The notes below the pieces were generated by a model. The model saw only the letters and a list, made by a program, of their open reading frames with translations, did not search any database and was not told the DNA's origin. A program made the position numbers and the translations under genes. A DNA stretch of 64,000 nucleotides from Sulfurovum sp. (GTDB taxonomy: Bacteria > Campylobacterota > Campylobacteria > Campylobacterales > Sulfurovaceae), in assembly GCA_030826885.1 (NCBI GenBank), contig JAUUDF010000026.1, positions 1 through 64,000 on the forward strand, in the 5' to 3' direction. This document shows, in pieces, positions 1 to 9,573 of the stretch. How positions within the stretch are numbered: position 1 is the first letter of the stretch; each line of letters starts with the position of its first letter.

Positions 1-249
1 AAACAGGTACTTAGAAGAGGAACATCCATAGGTGCAATGGTAAGCGAATCCGAATTTGCACAATCAAAGCCTGATTTTATAAACAACCTCAGCATAGCAT
101 TAAAAGAGGCGAACGAGACTGCTTACTGGATAAATTTGTTAAAAGACACAGACAATATTGATGCAATAATGTTCAAGAGTTTACATAACGATATCAGCGA
201 ACTGCTGAAACTACTTATAGCGATCATCAATAGTTGCAAAAAACAATAA
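1..249 (+). CDS. four-helix bundle protein (23S rRNA IVS-type family), C-terminal part, truncated by window edge
   Basis: Frame is open to position 1 (KQVLRRGTSIGAMVSESEFAQ...), matching the 'LLRSGTSIGANVxEA' family motif; the listed ATG at 37 is internal. Confidence 0.7.
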   Translation, partial: KQVLRRGTSIGAMVSESEFAQSKPDFINNLSIALKEANETAYWINLLKDTDNIDAIMFKSLHNDISELLKLLIAIINSCKKQ

Positions 250-270
250 AAGTATTTCGTAGAAATACAT

Positions 271-309
271 ACCAAAATTATTCATTATTCACTATTAATT
301 ATTCATTCA
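271..309 (-). repeat. Dispersed heptamer/hairpin element, copy 1 (heptamer part; hairpin extends left to about 248)
   Basis: Reverse complement gaataattaatagtgaataatgaataattttggtat + GTATTTC-tac-GAAATAC + ttttattg; matches copies at 2309, 2403 and 9574. Confidence 0.8.
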
Positions 310-323
310 AAGAAGGATAGATA

Positions 324-2297
324 TTGCCGAACTTCACCGTCAACAGCCCCTATGCCCCTTCCGGTGACCAGCCTGAAGCCATTGACAAGCTTTCTGAGTC
401 TATTCTTTCAGGAGAGCGCTACCAGACCCTGCTTGGCGTCACGGGGTCGGGCAAGACCTATACCATGGCGAAGGTGATAGAAAAAACCAAAAAGCCTACC
501 CTCATTATGACGCACAACAAAACCCTTGCCGCGCAGCTTTACAGTGAGTTCAAGGCGTTCTTTCCCAACAACCATGTCGAGTACTTCATCAGCTACTACG
601 ACTACTACCAGCCCGAGGCCTACCTGCCCAGACAGGATCTTTTCATCGAAAAAGACAGTTCCATCAACGAAGAGCTCGAACGCCTGCGCCTGAGTGCGAC
701 CGCTTCACTGCTCAGCCACGACGACGTCATTGTCATCGCTTCCGTTTCCGCCAACTATGGGCTTGGAAGTCCCGAAGAGTACCGCTCCATTGTCCAGAAG
801 CTCACCGTGGGAGAGGAGTACGACCAGAAAGCGCTGCTGCTTCGTCTGGTCGACATGGGCTACAAGAGAAACGACGAATTCTTCGACATCGGAAATTTCC
901 GTGTCAGCGGAGAGGTCATCGACATCTACCCTGCCTACTCGGACGAATTTGCCGTACGGGTTGAGTTCTTCGGTGACGAGATCGAAGATATCTACACCTT
1001 CAACTCACTTACCGGCGAAAAAGAAAAAAGCTTGTCCGAAGTGACCATCTACGCCGCCAACCAGTTCGTCGTAGGCAAAGAAAAACTCGCCAGAGCGATC
1101 AAAAGCATCGAGGAAGAGCTCGATGAACGGCTTGCGTTTTTCCAGCGTGAGGGACGCATGGTCGAGTACAACCGGCTCAAACAGCGCACCGAATTTGACC
1201 TGGAGATGCTCGAGGCAACAGGCATCTGCAAAGGCATCGAGAACTACTCACGACACCTCACCGGCAAAAAACCCGGGGAGACCCCCTACTCGATGATGGA
1301 CTACTTTGAAGTGATGCATGACGACTACCTTGTCATTGTCGATGAATCGCACGTTTCGCTGCCACAGTTTCGCGGGATGTACGCCGGAGACCGAAGCCGC
1401 AAAGAGGTACTTGTGGAACACGGCTTCCGTCTGCCAAGCGCACTGGACAACCGGCCGCTCAAGTTTGACGAATACATCAACAAGGCTCCCCATTACCTTT
1501 TTGTCTCCGCCACCCCCGCACCGCTGGAACTGGAGCTCTCCTCCACCGTTGCCCAGCAGGTTGTCAGACCCACCGGACTGCTTGACCCCGAGATCGAGGT
1601 GATCGACAGTACCTATCAGGTTGAAAACCTGCATGACCGCATGAAACCGGTCATTGAACGGGGTGAGCGGGTACTGGTAACGGTATTGACAAAAAAGATG
1701 GCAGAAGAGTTGACAAGCTACTACAATGATATGGGGCTAAAATGTAAATATATGCACTCGGACCTTGATGCGATCGAGCGTAACCAGATCATCCGGAGTC
1801 TGTGGCTGGGAGAGTTCGACATACTCGTGGGCATCAACCTGCTTCGTGAAGGACTTGACCTGCCAGAAGTAAGCCTCGTTGCCATCCTCGATGCGGACAA
1901 GGAGGGCTTCCTGCGCTCCGAGACCGCACTCATACAAACAGCCGGACGGGCAGCGCGTAATGCCAACGGCCAAGTGCTCATGTATGCCAAAAAAATGACC
2001 GACTCAATGAAAAAGACCATCGAGGTGACACAGGCACGGCGCGAAAAGCAGATCGCCTACAACAAAGAACACGGCATCATTCCCAAAACGACCATCAGGG
2101 AACTTGACACCAATCTTAAACTTGAAGATGCCGGTGAACTTTACAACAAACGTTCCAAACTTGACAAAATGCCAAAGGCAGAACGACAGCAGCTTGTCAA
2201 AGAGCTCAAAGCCAAAATGCTTGCCGCTGCGAAGAATCTGGAGTTTGAAGAGGCAGCAAGGCTGAGAGACGAGATTGCAAAAATCAAGAAGCTATAG
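324..2297 (+). CDS. uvrB: excinuclease ABC subunit UvrB (TTG start)
   Basis: Full-length: [15 protein letters not shown] Walker [12 protein letters not shown]-terminal UVR domain ([14 protein letters not shown]). Confidence 0.98.
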   Translation: MPNFTVNSPYAPSGDQPEAIDKLSESILSGERYQTLLGVTGSGKTYTMAKVIEKTKKPTLIMTHNKTLAAQLYSEFKAFFPNNHVEYFISYYDYYQPEAYLPRQDLFIEKDSSINEELERLRLSATASLLSHDDVIVIASVSANYGLGSPEEYRSIVQKLTVGEEYDQKALLLRLVDMGYKRNDEFFDIGNFRVSGEVIDIYPAYSDEFAVRVEFFGDEIEDIYTFNSLTGEKEKSLSEVTIYAANQFVVGKEKLARAIKSIEEELDERLAFFQREGRMVEYNRLKQRTEFDLEMLEATGICKGIENYSRHLTGKKPGETPYSMMDYFEVMHDDYLVIVDESHVSLPQFRGMYAGDRSRKEVLVEHGFRLPSALDNRPLKFDEYINKAPHYLFVSATPAPLELELSSTVAQQVVRPTGLLDPEIEVIDSTYQVENLHDRMKPVIERGERVLVTVLTKKMAEELTSYYNDMGLKCKYMHSDLDAIERNQIIRSLWLGEFDILVGINLLREGLDLPEVSLVAILDADKEGFLRSETALIQTAGRAARNANGQVLMYAKKMTDSMKKTIEVTQARREKQIAYNKEHGIIPKTTIRELDTNLKLEDAGELYNKRSKLDKMPKAERQQLVKELKAKMLAAAKNLEFEEAARLRDEIAKIKKL

Positions 2298-2308
2298 CTT
2301 TTTTATCA

Positions 2309-2370
2309 ATGAATAATTAATAGTGAACAGTGAATAATTGTGGTATCCTTTTCTTTTAAAAAAGTTTTTA
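2309..2370 (+). repeat. Dispersed heptamer/hairpin element, copy 2
   Basis: atgaataattaatagtgaacagtgaataattgtggtatccttttcttttaaaaaagttttta, nearly the same layout as copies 1 and 3. Confidence 0.8.
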
Positions 2371-2402
2371 TCTTGAGCAGGAAATAATATATGAAAAAAA
2401 CA

Positions 2403-2474
2403 TCACATTCAATAAAAGCATTGCAGTGCAATGCTTTCCGAAACTATTCACTATTCACTATTCACTATTCACTA
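2403..2474 (-). repeat. Dispersed heptamer/hairpin element, copy 4, with 4.5 perfect ACTATTC units
   Basis: 2443-2474 = (ACTATTC)4 ACTA; reverse complement continues tttcggaaa GCATTGC-act-GCAATGC ttttattg. Confidence 0.8.
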
Positions 2475-2497
2475 AATCAATCATCGGAGAATTTCCG

Positions 2498-4582
2498 ATG
2501 ATTGACTTAAACTCTCCACAGTTCTATTTCAACCGGGAACTCAGCTGGCTGCAGTTCAACTCCCGGGTACTGGCCCAGGCACTGGACAAAAAGCTCCCGC
2601 CTCTCGAACGCCTGAAGTTCCTTGCCATTTACGGTACCAACCTCGATGAATTCTACATGATCCGTGTCGCGGGACTCAAAAGCCTTTTTAAAGCACGCAT
2701 TCAGCAGACAGGGCCCGACAAACTCACACCCGCCGAGCAGCTCAAACAGATACGTACCTATCTGCATGAAGAGCATATTATTCTCGAATCATGCTACACT
2801 TCCATTATTTCGGAACTGCATACACACGGTGTACACATCAAGAACTTCGGTGCGCTCAGCGAAACGGAAAAAAAGGAAGTCAAACGTATTTTCTTTGAGG
2901 AGATCTACCCAGTCATCATTCCCATTGCCATTGATGCGACACACCCCTTCCCGCATCTGAACAATCTCAGTTTCGCACTGGCGATCACCCTGCAGGATGA
3001 ATCCGGGCACATCAAACACGGTCTGATCCGTATTCCGCGCATTCTGCCGCGCTTTGTGCAGATAGACCATACATTCATTCCCATAGAGAGTGTTGTCGAG
3101 CACTTCACGACCGAGCTCTTCCCAGGTTTTACCCCGCTTGCTTCGACACCTTTCAGGGTCACGCGTAATGCCGACATTGAAATTGAAGAGGAAGAGGCCG
3201 ATGACTTCCTTGAAATTCTGCAGGAGGGGCTGCGCTCTCGAAACAAGGGTTCACTCATCCGCCTTGAACTGCACGAAGGAATCGATGCCGATTTGCTCGA
3301 CTTCCTGCTCACCCACCTCAACCTTAACAAAAATGACATCTACCCCTACAAAAGCCTTCCGCTCAACCTTGGTGCACTTTGGCAGATTGTCGGAGACAAA
3401 CGTCTTTCACATCTGGTGCTTCCGACGTTCACCCCAAAAATTCTTCCGCCGTTCGATACGGAAAATGTCTTTGAGGCTATCGAGAAGCAGGATGTCGTCC
3501 TCTACCATCCTTTCGACAGTTTTGAGCCGGTCGTACAGTTCATTAAACAGGCAGCTGCCGATGCAGAGACCATCGCCATTCGTATGACCCTTTACCGCGC
3601 CGGGCAAAAGTCACCCATCGTCAAGGCGCTCATCGATGCGGCACGTGAGGGCAAGCAGGTCACAGTACTTGTGGAGCTTAAAGCACGGTTTGACGAAGAG
3701 AACAACCTACGCTGGGCAAAAGCGCTTGAAGATGCCGGCGCACATGTCGTTTACGGTATTCCCGGGCTCAAGGTTCACGCCAAAATCGCACAGGTCATCA
3801 AACGCAAAGGCCGTAAGCTACAGAGCTACGTACATCTTGCTACAGGAAACTACAATCCTACCACAGCGAAAATCTATACCGACATCTCCTATTTTACCGC
3901 CAAAGAAGTCTTTTCAACCGATGCAACACACTTTTTCCACTTTCTTACAGGTTTCTCCACCTATACGAAACTGAGCACGCTCTATATGTCACCGGTGCAG
4001 ATAAAGCCAAAACTTCTCAAACTCATTGACAAAGAGAGCGCACACGGTAAGAAAGGACATATGATCCTCAAAGCCAATTCTTTGGTCGATCAGGATATCA
4101 TCAAGGCGCTTTACAAAGCATCACAGGCGGGCTGTAAAATCGATCTTATCATACGCGGTATCTGCTGTCTGAAACCGGGGGTGAAGGGGGTCAGTGAGAA
4201 CATTACTGTCTCCTCCATTATCGGGAAGTATCTGGAACATCCGCGTATTTACTGGTTCAAACACCAGAAAGTATGCACCTACATCTCCAGCGCAGACCTC
4301 ATGCCGCGCAACCTTATTCGACGTGTGGAACTGATGACACCGATTCTTGAAGAAAACCTCTCCAAAAAAATCGAGCAGATACTCATGCTGCAGCTTGCAG
4401 ACAATCAGCTAAGATGGGAACTGCAGGAGAGTGGTGATTATGTCAAGGTTCCCGCGCTGGGCAGAACAATCAACAACCATGAGATTCTTGAACAGTATGT
4501 CAATAAAATTTACGATAAAACCAAAAAAGAAACTCCGGACTATGTCAGCCGTCTGGCAAGCCGAATTCTAAAAGAAGGATAG
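2498..4582 (+). CDS. ppk1: polyphosphate kinase 1
   Basis: MIDLNSPQFYFNRELSWLQFNSRVL, KVHAKI and THLATGNYN-type motifs; the ATG at 2498 fits better than the ORF-track start at 2426. Confidence 0.97.
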   Translation: MIDLNSPQFYFNRELSWLQFNSRVLAQALDKKLPPLERLKFLAIYGTNLDEFYMIRVAGLKSLFKARIQQTGPDKLTPAEQLKQIRTYLHEEHIILESCYTSIISELHTHGVHIKNFGALSETEKKEVKRIFFEEIYPVIIPIAIDATHPFPHLNNLSFALAITLQDESGHIKHGLIRIPRILPRFVQIDHTFIPIESVVEHFTTELFPGFTPLASTPFRVTRNADIEIEEEEADDFLEILQEGLRSRNKGSLIRLELHEGIDADLLDFLLTHLNLNKNDIYPYKSLPLNLGALWQIVGDKRLSHLVLPTFTPKILPPFDTENVFEAIEKQDVVLYHPFDSFEPVVQFIKQAAADAETIAIRMTLYRAGQKSPIVKALIDAAREGKQVTVLVELKARFDEENNLRWAKALEDAGAHVVYGIPGLKVHAKIAQVIKRKGRKLQSYVHLATGNYNPTTAKIYTDISYFTAKEVFSTDATHFFHFLTGFSTYTKLSTLYMSPVQIKPKLLKLIDKESAHGKKGHMILKANSLVDQDIIKALYKASQAGCKIDLIIRGICCLKPGVKGVSENITVSSIIGKYLEHPRIYWFKHQKVCTYISSADLMPRNLIRRVELMTPILEENLSKKIEQILMLQLADNQLRWELQESGDYVKVPALGRTINNHEILEQYVNKIYDKTKKETPDYVSRLASRILKEG

Positions 4583-4584
4583 CA

Positions 4585-5121
4585 ATGCTGCTAAAATTTA
4601 AAGAGTGGACCCCAAAACTGGGAAAAAATGCATGGGTCGCCGAAGGCGCCTCCGTCATCGGACGTACCGAAATGGGCGAAGACAGTGCCGTATGGTTTGG
4701 CTGTGTGGTACGCGGCGATGTACACTACATCAAAATAGGTGACCGTACCAACATTCAGGATTTGAGTATGATCCACGTCACCCACCACAAGCGTGAAGAC
4801 ATGAGTGACGGCAACCCGACGATCATCGGCAACGACGTTACTGTCGGACACCGTGTCATGCTGCACGGATGTACTATTGAAGATGCCTGCCTTATTGGTA
4901 TGAGTGCAACCATCCTTGACGGTGCGGTCATTGGCAAAGAGAGCATTGTAGGTGCCGGCAGTCTGGTGACCAAAAACAAAAAATTCCCACCCCGCTCTCT
5001 TATTATGGGCAGTCCCGCCAAAGTCGTTCGGGAACTGACTGATGAAGAGGTAGCGGAGCTATACGCTTCGGCAAAGCGCTATGTAGCGTTTAAAAACGAG
5101 TATCATAACACAATTATATAA
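4585..5121 (+). CDS. gamma-class carbonic anhydrase family protein (left-handed beta-helix)
   Basis: Hexapeptide repeats with AVWFGCVVRGDVHYIKIGDRTNIQDLSMIHVTHH...VGHRVMLHGC. Confidence 0.93.
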   Translation: MLLKFKEWTPKLGKNAWVAEGASVIGRTEMGEDSAVWFGCVVRGDVHYIKIGDRTNIQDLSMIHVTHHKREDMSDGNPTIIGNDVTVGHRVMLHGCTIEDACLIGMSATILDGAVIGKESIVGAGSLVTKNKKFPPRSLIMGSPAKVVRELTDEEVAELYASAKRYVAFKNEYHNTII

Positions 5122-5158
5122 AGTATAAATCAGGTTTACATCAAATAACATCATAGAA

Positions 5159-5205
5159 GGTGCGTGCACCCCAAAGGCATTTCCTTCGGGCATTACGCAC
5201 CCTGG
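5159..5205 (-). repeat. AGGGTGCGT-type palindromic repeat, copy A
   Basis: Reverse complement CCAGGGTGCGTAATGCCCGAAGGAAATGCCTTTGGGGTGCACGCACC; outer arms GGTGCGT/ACGCACC. Confidence 0.65.
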
Positions 5206-5215
5206 AAGGTAAAAC

Positions 5216-5896
5216 ATGCAACAGACCGTTATAAAAAGTTTTAAAGATATTTTCTCCGCTACCGTACTGCTCTTTACCATCAAGGTAGCGCTGATATCCG
5301 CATTCATTACTGCAGTTGCTGTCTGGCTTTTTGGCGGTGTCTTGACAGGGTTTGTCAAAGCCTATCTAGGGTGGATACCCTGGGAGTGGCTCCAGACGAC
5401 CGGTGCTTCCGTAGCCACCATCGCCATTGCCTACATGCTCTTTATTCTCACCATTGCCGTGGTAACCTCTTTTCTCATTGAACCGCTGCTTGTCAAACTC
5501 GCTGCCAAACACTACCCACAGGTAAAAGTCGTCGGCAGCCCAAGCATTACCGCCTCTTTGCTTGTCAGCCTTAAAGCGGCACTGCTCTTTTTTGTGATTT
5601 TTCTCTTTACCTTCCCCTTGATGTTTGTACCTCTTTTGGGAGCGGTCTGGATGCTCTGGCTCTGGTCAATTCTCATCAAAGAACCCACGTTCTACGATGT
5701 TTCGTCTCTTTTCATTGCAGACAAAGAAGAACGCAGAAAAAAGAAAAAAGGCACGACCCTGCTCGCAATGATTGCCGCCGGCTTCAACTACATTCCGGTA
5801 CTCAACATCTTCTCTGCGGTCTTTGCGCAGATTCTTTTTATGCATCATCTGTTAGCAGATAAGCGAATAGCGAGTAGCGAACTTTATAACGTCTAA
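5216..5896 (+). CDS. EI24/CysZ-like integral membrane protein
   Basis: About 226 aa, several hydrophobic segments, EI24-like features (LIEPLLVKLAAKHYPQVK). Confidence 0.7.
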   Translation: MQQTVIKSFKDIFSATVLLFTIKVALISAFITAVAVWLFGGVLTGFVKAYLGWIPWEWLQTTGASVATIAIAYMLFILTIAVVTSFLIEPLLVKLAAKHYPQVKVVGSPSITASLLVSLKAALLFFVIFLFTFPLMFVPLLGAVWMLWLWSILIKEPTFYDVSSLFIADKEERRKKKKGTTLLAMIAAGFNYIPVLNIFSAVFAQILFMHHLLADKRIASSELYNV

Positions 5897-5949
5897 CCTT
5901 CAGGGAATCTTAGCAATAAAAAGCAACAGCTGGTTTTTGTTTTTAACTT

Positions 5950-5975
5950 GGTCGATGCGTGATGACGCACCCTAC
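5950..5975 (-). repeat. AGGGTGCGT-type palindromic repeat, copy B
   Basis: Reverse complement GTAGGGTGCGTCATCACGCATCGACC; shares AGGGTGCGT and hairpin layout with copy A. Confidence 0.6.
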
Positions 5976-6778
5976 TGCTCTCGGATTGATGCTCCATGTT
6001 CATTCTTTATCCGTCTCGTCTTCTTGCTCGAAGTCGCAAACTGCAGTAGATCATCGGTTGTCCTGACATACGGCGGCAGGGTTTCAAAGCTCTTTAGCAT
6101 CACCTTGGACGCACACAGCGCATCGGAGTAGGCACGGTGGTGGTTGGTCTCTTCCATCCCCAGGAACTCTATGAGGTAGGCAAGTCCGTAGCGTTCGCTT
6201 TCAAAGGTACGTCTGGCGAGGTCAATCGTGCAGAGTGCAGGGTTGCCGATACCGCCAAGTCCAAAACGCTCAAACGAGGCATCGAGAAATGTGTAGTCAA
6301 ACGCCGCATTATGGGCAACAAATACGGCATCTTGCATAAAGTTACGCAAACCCGTAAGGGCTTCGCGTCTGCTTGGTGCACCAATGAGATCTTCGGGTTC
6401 TATGCCGGTGATCTTGGTAATATATTCGGGCAGGAAAGCACACTCGACAAAGGTCTCGTAACGATCAACCACTTTCCCCTCCTCTACCATCACCGCACCG
6501 ATTTCGATGACCTGGGAAGTTCCCGGCTTGCTCCCGTTGGTCTCAATGTCGACCACACAGTATTTCTGTTTTTGGTAGGGTGTAAAAAATGTTTTCAGTC
6601 TGTAGTATCCGTCCGCTTCCTCTATGGGGTACCCGGATGCCTGCAGCAGAATGAAAATGGTATCGCTATCCTCAAGCAGCGTCGTGTGTTTCATCACGAC
6701 CGCATCATACTGCGCTTGTGTCAGAATGCCTTCATGTTTGCGGAAGGTTCTGGTCAGCTCCTCAAAGACTTTTCGCAT
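5972..6778 (-). CDS. 3'-5' exonuclease, DnaQ/PolC epsilon-like
   Basis: DEDDh motifs: VVDIETNGSKPGTSQVIEIGAVMV ... AHNAAFDYTFL ... HHRAYSDA. Confidence 0.92.
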   Translation of the reverse strand: MRKVFEELTRTFRKHEGILTQAQYDAVVMKHTTLLEDSDTIFILLQASGYPIEEADGYYRLKTFFTPYQKQKYCVVDIETNGSKPGTSQVIEIGAVMVEEGKVVDRYETFVECAFLPEYITKITGIEPEDLIGAPSRREALTGLRNFMQDAVFVAHNAAFDYTFLDASFERFGLGGIGNPALCTIDLARRTFESERYGLAYLIEFLGMEETNHHRAYSDALCASKVMLKSFETLPPYVRTTDDLLQFATSSKKTRRIKNEHGASIREQ

Positions 6779-7352
6779 TGGCGATGAAGCGCTCCACTTT
6801 TTTGGGATCTTTCTTCCCTTTGACCGACTCTACACCGGAGCTGACATCTACCCCGTAAAATCCGTACCCTTTCAGTTCGGCAAGGTTGTCCGCGTTCAGT
6901 CCTCCGGCAAGAATAATCTTGGAACAGTCAACGCCTTCAAACCATTCGAGATTCAGTCGTTTGCCACTGCCGCCATAGGCATCGCAGTAGGCATCCACCA
7001 GTCGGTAGCGATCGGAAAAGCGGTGCACATCCTCAGCACAACGCGCCCTGACAACCGGCAGTGTTTTGGGTGCGACAGCATCGAGCGACTCCTCATCGAC
7101 ATCAAAATGTATCTGTGCAAGTGAAATATCGGTATAGCGGCAGACAGTGTCAATGGTTTCTACCCCCTCGTTGACAAACAGCCCTACACGTTCTACGAAC
7201 GGCGGCAACTGATCGATAATATGCCTCGCATTTTTAGGAGTGATATAGCGTGGAGACTCTTTGTAAAAGACAAACCCCAGTGCATCTGCTCCGCAGGAGA
7301 CCGCATGCAGTGCATCCCGAAGATTGGTAATACCACAAATCTTTACACGCAT
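6762..7352 (-). CDS. trpF: phosphoribosylanthranilate isomerase
   Basis: MRVKICGITNLRDALHAVSCGADALGFVF ... GGLNADNLAE ... GVDVSSGVES. Confidence 0.97.
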   Translation of the reverse strand: MRVKICGITNLRDALHAVSCGADALGFVFYKESPRYITPKNARHIIDQLPPFVERVGLFVNEGVETIDTVCRYTDISLAQIHFDVDEESLDAVAPKTLPVVRARCAEDVHRFSDRYRLVDAYCDAYGGSGKRLNLEWFEGVDCSKIILAGGLNADNLAELKGYGFYGVDVSSGVESVKGKKDPKKVERFIANAKSL

Positions 7353-7361
7353 AAAAGCTCC

Positions 7362-8003
7362 TTACTTCAAAGAGGCAATCGCCTCTTTGACCCCTTTTGG
7401 ATGTTTGTAGACAAATGACCCGGCAACGACAACATCGACGCCTGCGGCTTCGAGTTCCCTGACATTGACATCGTTGACACCGCCGTCAACCTCAATAAGA
7501 CAGTCGGGATTGCGCTTTTCGATCATCTCTTTAAGGCGCTTTGCCTTTTCGATGACAGAAGGGATAAACTGCTGGCCACCGAAACCGGGGTTGACAGACA
7601 TCAACAGCACCATGTCAAGGTCTTCAAGCAGATATTCCAGTGCTTCGGGACGACTGTGGGGGTTAAGCACGATGGAGGGGCGGATACCCAGTGACCTGAT
7701 CTTCTGAACCAGTCTGTGCTGGTGCTTCTCTTCTTCATAATGAAACGAGATAAATTCAGGCTTTAGCGGTGCGAACAGATTGACAAAAAAAGTGTTGTTC
7801 TCCACCATCAGGTGAATGTCAAGCGGTTTGGTCGCCGCTTTCGCAACGGCTTCGACCACAACAGGGCCGATCGTAAGGTTTGGCACAAAGTGACCGTCCA
7901 TCACATCGACATGCACAAGATCACACCCGCCGTCGCAGATAGCTTCGACATCACGGGCAAGGTGCCCAAAGTCGGCAGAGAGAATACTGGGAGCAACTAA
8001 CAT
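7362..8003 (-). CDS. rpe: ribulose-phosphate 3-epimerase
   Basis: MLVAPSILSADFGHL...DVMDGHFVPNLTIGP...MSVNPGFGGQQFIP...DGGVN; start placed at the ATG complementary to 8001-8003. Confidence 0.97.
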   Translation of the reverse strand: MLVAPSILSADFGHLARDVEAICDGGCDLVHVDVMDGHFVPNLTIGPVVVEAVAKAATKPLDIHLMVENNTFFVNLFAPLKPEFISFHYEEEKHQHRLVQKIRSLGIRPSIVLNPHSRPEALEYLLEDLDMVLLMSVNPGFGGQQFIPSVIEKAKRLKEMIEKRNPDCLIEVDGGVNDVNVRELEAAGVDVVVAGSFVYKHPKGVKEAIASLK

Positions 8004-8125
8004 AATAAAGATACCTACTGTATTTAAGATGGGCGTATTATAACACAGCCCAGGTAAGAGGTGCTTCCCTCCTGCTGTTTTACCCACGCCATACCACCTT
8101 AAGCAAAATTTATGATTTGTTTGTA

Positions 8126-8131
8126 TATAAT
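8126..8131 (+). promoter_or_regulatory. candidate -10 element (TATAAT) upstream of rpmB
   Basis: ttgtttgtaTATAATtcg in the intergenic region 65 bp before rpmB. Confidence 0.4.
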
Positions 8132-8195
8132 TCGCCACAAAATATTCGGGGCAGCATACCGACGTGTGCCGTCTACATTCACTAAAGGTACGATC

Positions 8196-8405
8196 ATGGC
8201 AAGAAAATGTTCAGTAAGCGGTAAAGGCCCGCTGGTAGGAAACAATGTTTCTCACGCAAACAACAAGACAAAAAGAAGACAGCTTCCAAACCTAAGATCT
8301 GTAAAGATCACACTTGAAGACGGAACAACAAAGCGTATTAAAGTTGCAGCTTCTACGCTCAGGACAATGAAGAAAAAAGCTGCACAAGCTGCTGCAGCTA
8401 ACTAA
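8196..8405 (+). CDS. rpmB: 50S ribosomal protein L28
   Basis: [38 protein letters not shown]. Confidence 0.97.
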   Translation: MARKCSVSGKGPLVGNNVSHANNKTKRRQLPNLRSVKITLEDGTTKRIKVAASTLRTMKKKAAQAAAAN

Positions 8406-8412
8406 TTTCTCA

Positions 8413-8438
8413 GATAGGAGAGGGTATACTCTCTTATC
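8413..8438 (+). other. hairpin between rpmB and channel gene, containing the Shine-Dalgarno
   Basis: GATAGGAGAG-GGTATA-CTCTCTTATC: 10-bp stem (one G.U) ending at the base before the ATG at 8439. Confidence 0.6.
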
Positions 8439-9569
8439 ATGACCCCTTTAGCAAAACTCAAAAAATTTCTCGGCTGGAGAACAGCATCCAAACCCCACAT
8501 TACACTCAATGATGAGTACTATTCACACTTAGCACCATTCAGGCTGCCGCTCATACTGACCGTACTGATTATGCTTGTAGGTACCATTGGTTATATGGTC
8601 ATCGACAACTTCACCCTTATGAATGCCATCTATCAGACAGGAATCACCTTCACTACCGTCGGTTACGGGGAGATACAGCCCATCTCGGATGCCGGACGCA
8701 TTTTTACCATCACGCTGATTATTTTTGGGTTTGTCATCTTCTCCATAGCCGTGGGGATCATTGCCGAAGTGGTCAAAAAAGGGGAATTTCAAAAAATCGC
8801 AAAGGAGCGAAAGATGCTTTACGAGATCGCCAGACTCAAACACCACTTTGTTGTCTGCTACCATAATGAATTTACCATTCAGGTGACCAAACAGCTCAGA
8901 GAAAACCACATACCCTTCGTTGTTGTCGATCCGCGTGAAGATATGGAAGAGATTGCAAAAAAATACAAATATCCCTATTATGTTTCGGCAGAACCGCATA
9001 CGGAGGAAGGTATTCTCAAATCACACCTCTCTTCGGCAAAAGGAGTCATTACCCTGGCAAGAACCGTAGCCGACAACATTGCAGTCATCGCTTCGGCAAG
9101 ACTTTACGAAAGCGAAATCGGACGTAAACGAAAATACCTTGTGATTGCCAATGCACAAAGCTATGAGGATGAGACCAAACTGCTCAAACTCGGAGCTGAC
9201 AAAGTTGTTACCGCAACCAAACTGATGGCACAGCGTATCAATGCCATGGCGGCACGTCCCGATATGGAGAACCTCCTGCAGGAGTTCCTCTACAAAAAAG
9301 ACACCCCGCTGGATATGGAAGAGGCGAAAGTATCAAAAACATCATGGCTGACACTCAAACAGATCAAAGCCGCACGTTTTAGAGATATCGCCAATGTCAC
9401 CATCATCGGCATACGCCAGAAAGACGGTAAGTTCATACCTATGCCAAAAGGCGATACCATTATCATGCACGAATCGAAACTGCTGCTCATCGGTACCGGA
9501 GAGGGAATCAGAAAGGCGAAAAAGATCATTCGCAAAAAAGAGAAACCTGAAGAGCTGAAATACATTTAA
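8439..9569 (+). CDS. potassium channel family protein with RCK/TrkA-N and TrkA-C domains
   Basis: Pore TFTTVGYGEIQP; RCK FVVCYHNEFTIQVTKQLRE; C-terminal TrkA-C. Confidence 0.93.
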   Translation: MTPLAKLKKFLGWRTASKPHITLNDEYYSHLAPFRLPLILTVLIMLVGTIGYMVIDNFTLMNAIYQTGITFTTVGYGEIQPISDAGRIFTITLIIFGFVIFSIAVGIIAEVVKKGEFQKIAKERKMLYEIARLKHHFVVCYHNEFTIQVTKQLRENHIPFVVVDPREDMEEIAKKYKYPYYVSAEPHTEEGILKSHLSSAKGVITLARTVADNIAVIASARLYESEIGRKRKYLVIANAQSYEDETKLLKLGADKVVTATKLMAQRINAMAARPDMENLLQEFLYKKDTPLDMEEAKVSKTSWLTLKQIKAARFRDIANVTIIGIRQKDGKFIPMPKGDTIIMHESKLLLIGTGEGIRKAKKIIRKKEKPEELKYI

Positions 9570-9573
9570 CTCC

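Noticed and set aside
2443-2474. Perfect short tandem repeats that could suggest a CRISPR array
   Set aside because: Period is 7 bp with no spacers and no cas genes nearby; it belongs to the dispersed heptamer element.
6137-6787. 216-aa plus-strand ORF opposite the DnaQ-like exonuclease
   Set aside because: Minus strand carries intact DEDDh motifs; the plus ORF has no recognisable family features.
8003-8195. Possible riboswitch or leader upstream of rpmB
   Set aside because: No recognisable conserved riboswitch core; only a promoter-like TATAAT was supportable.
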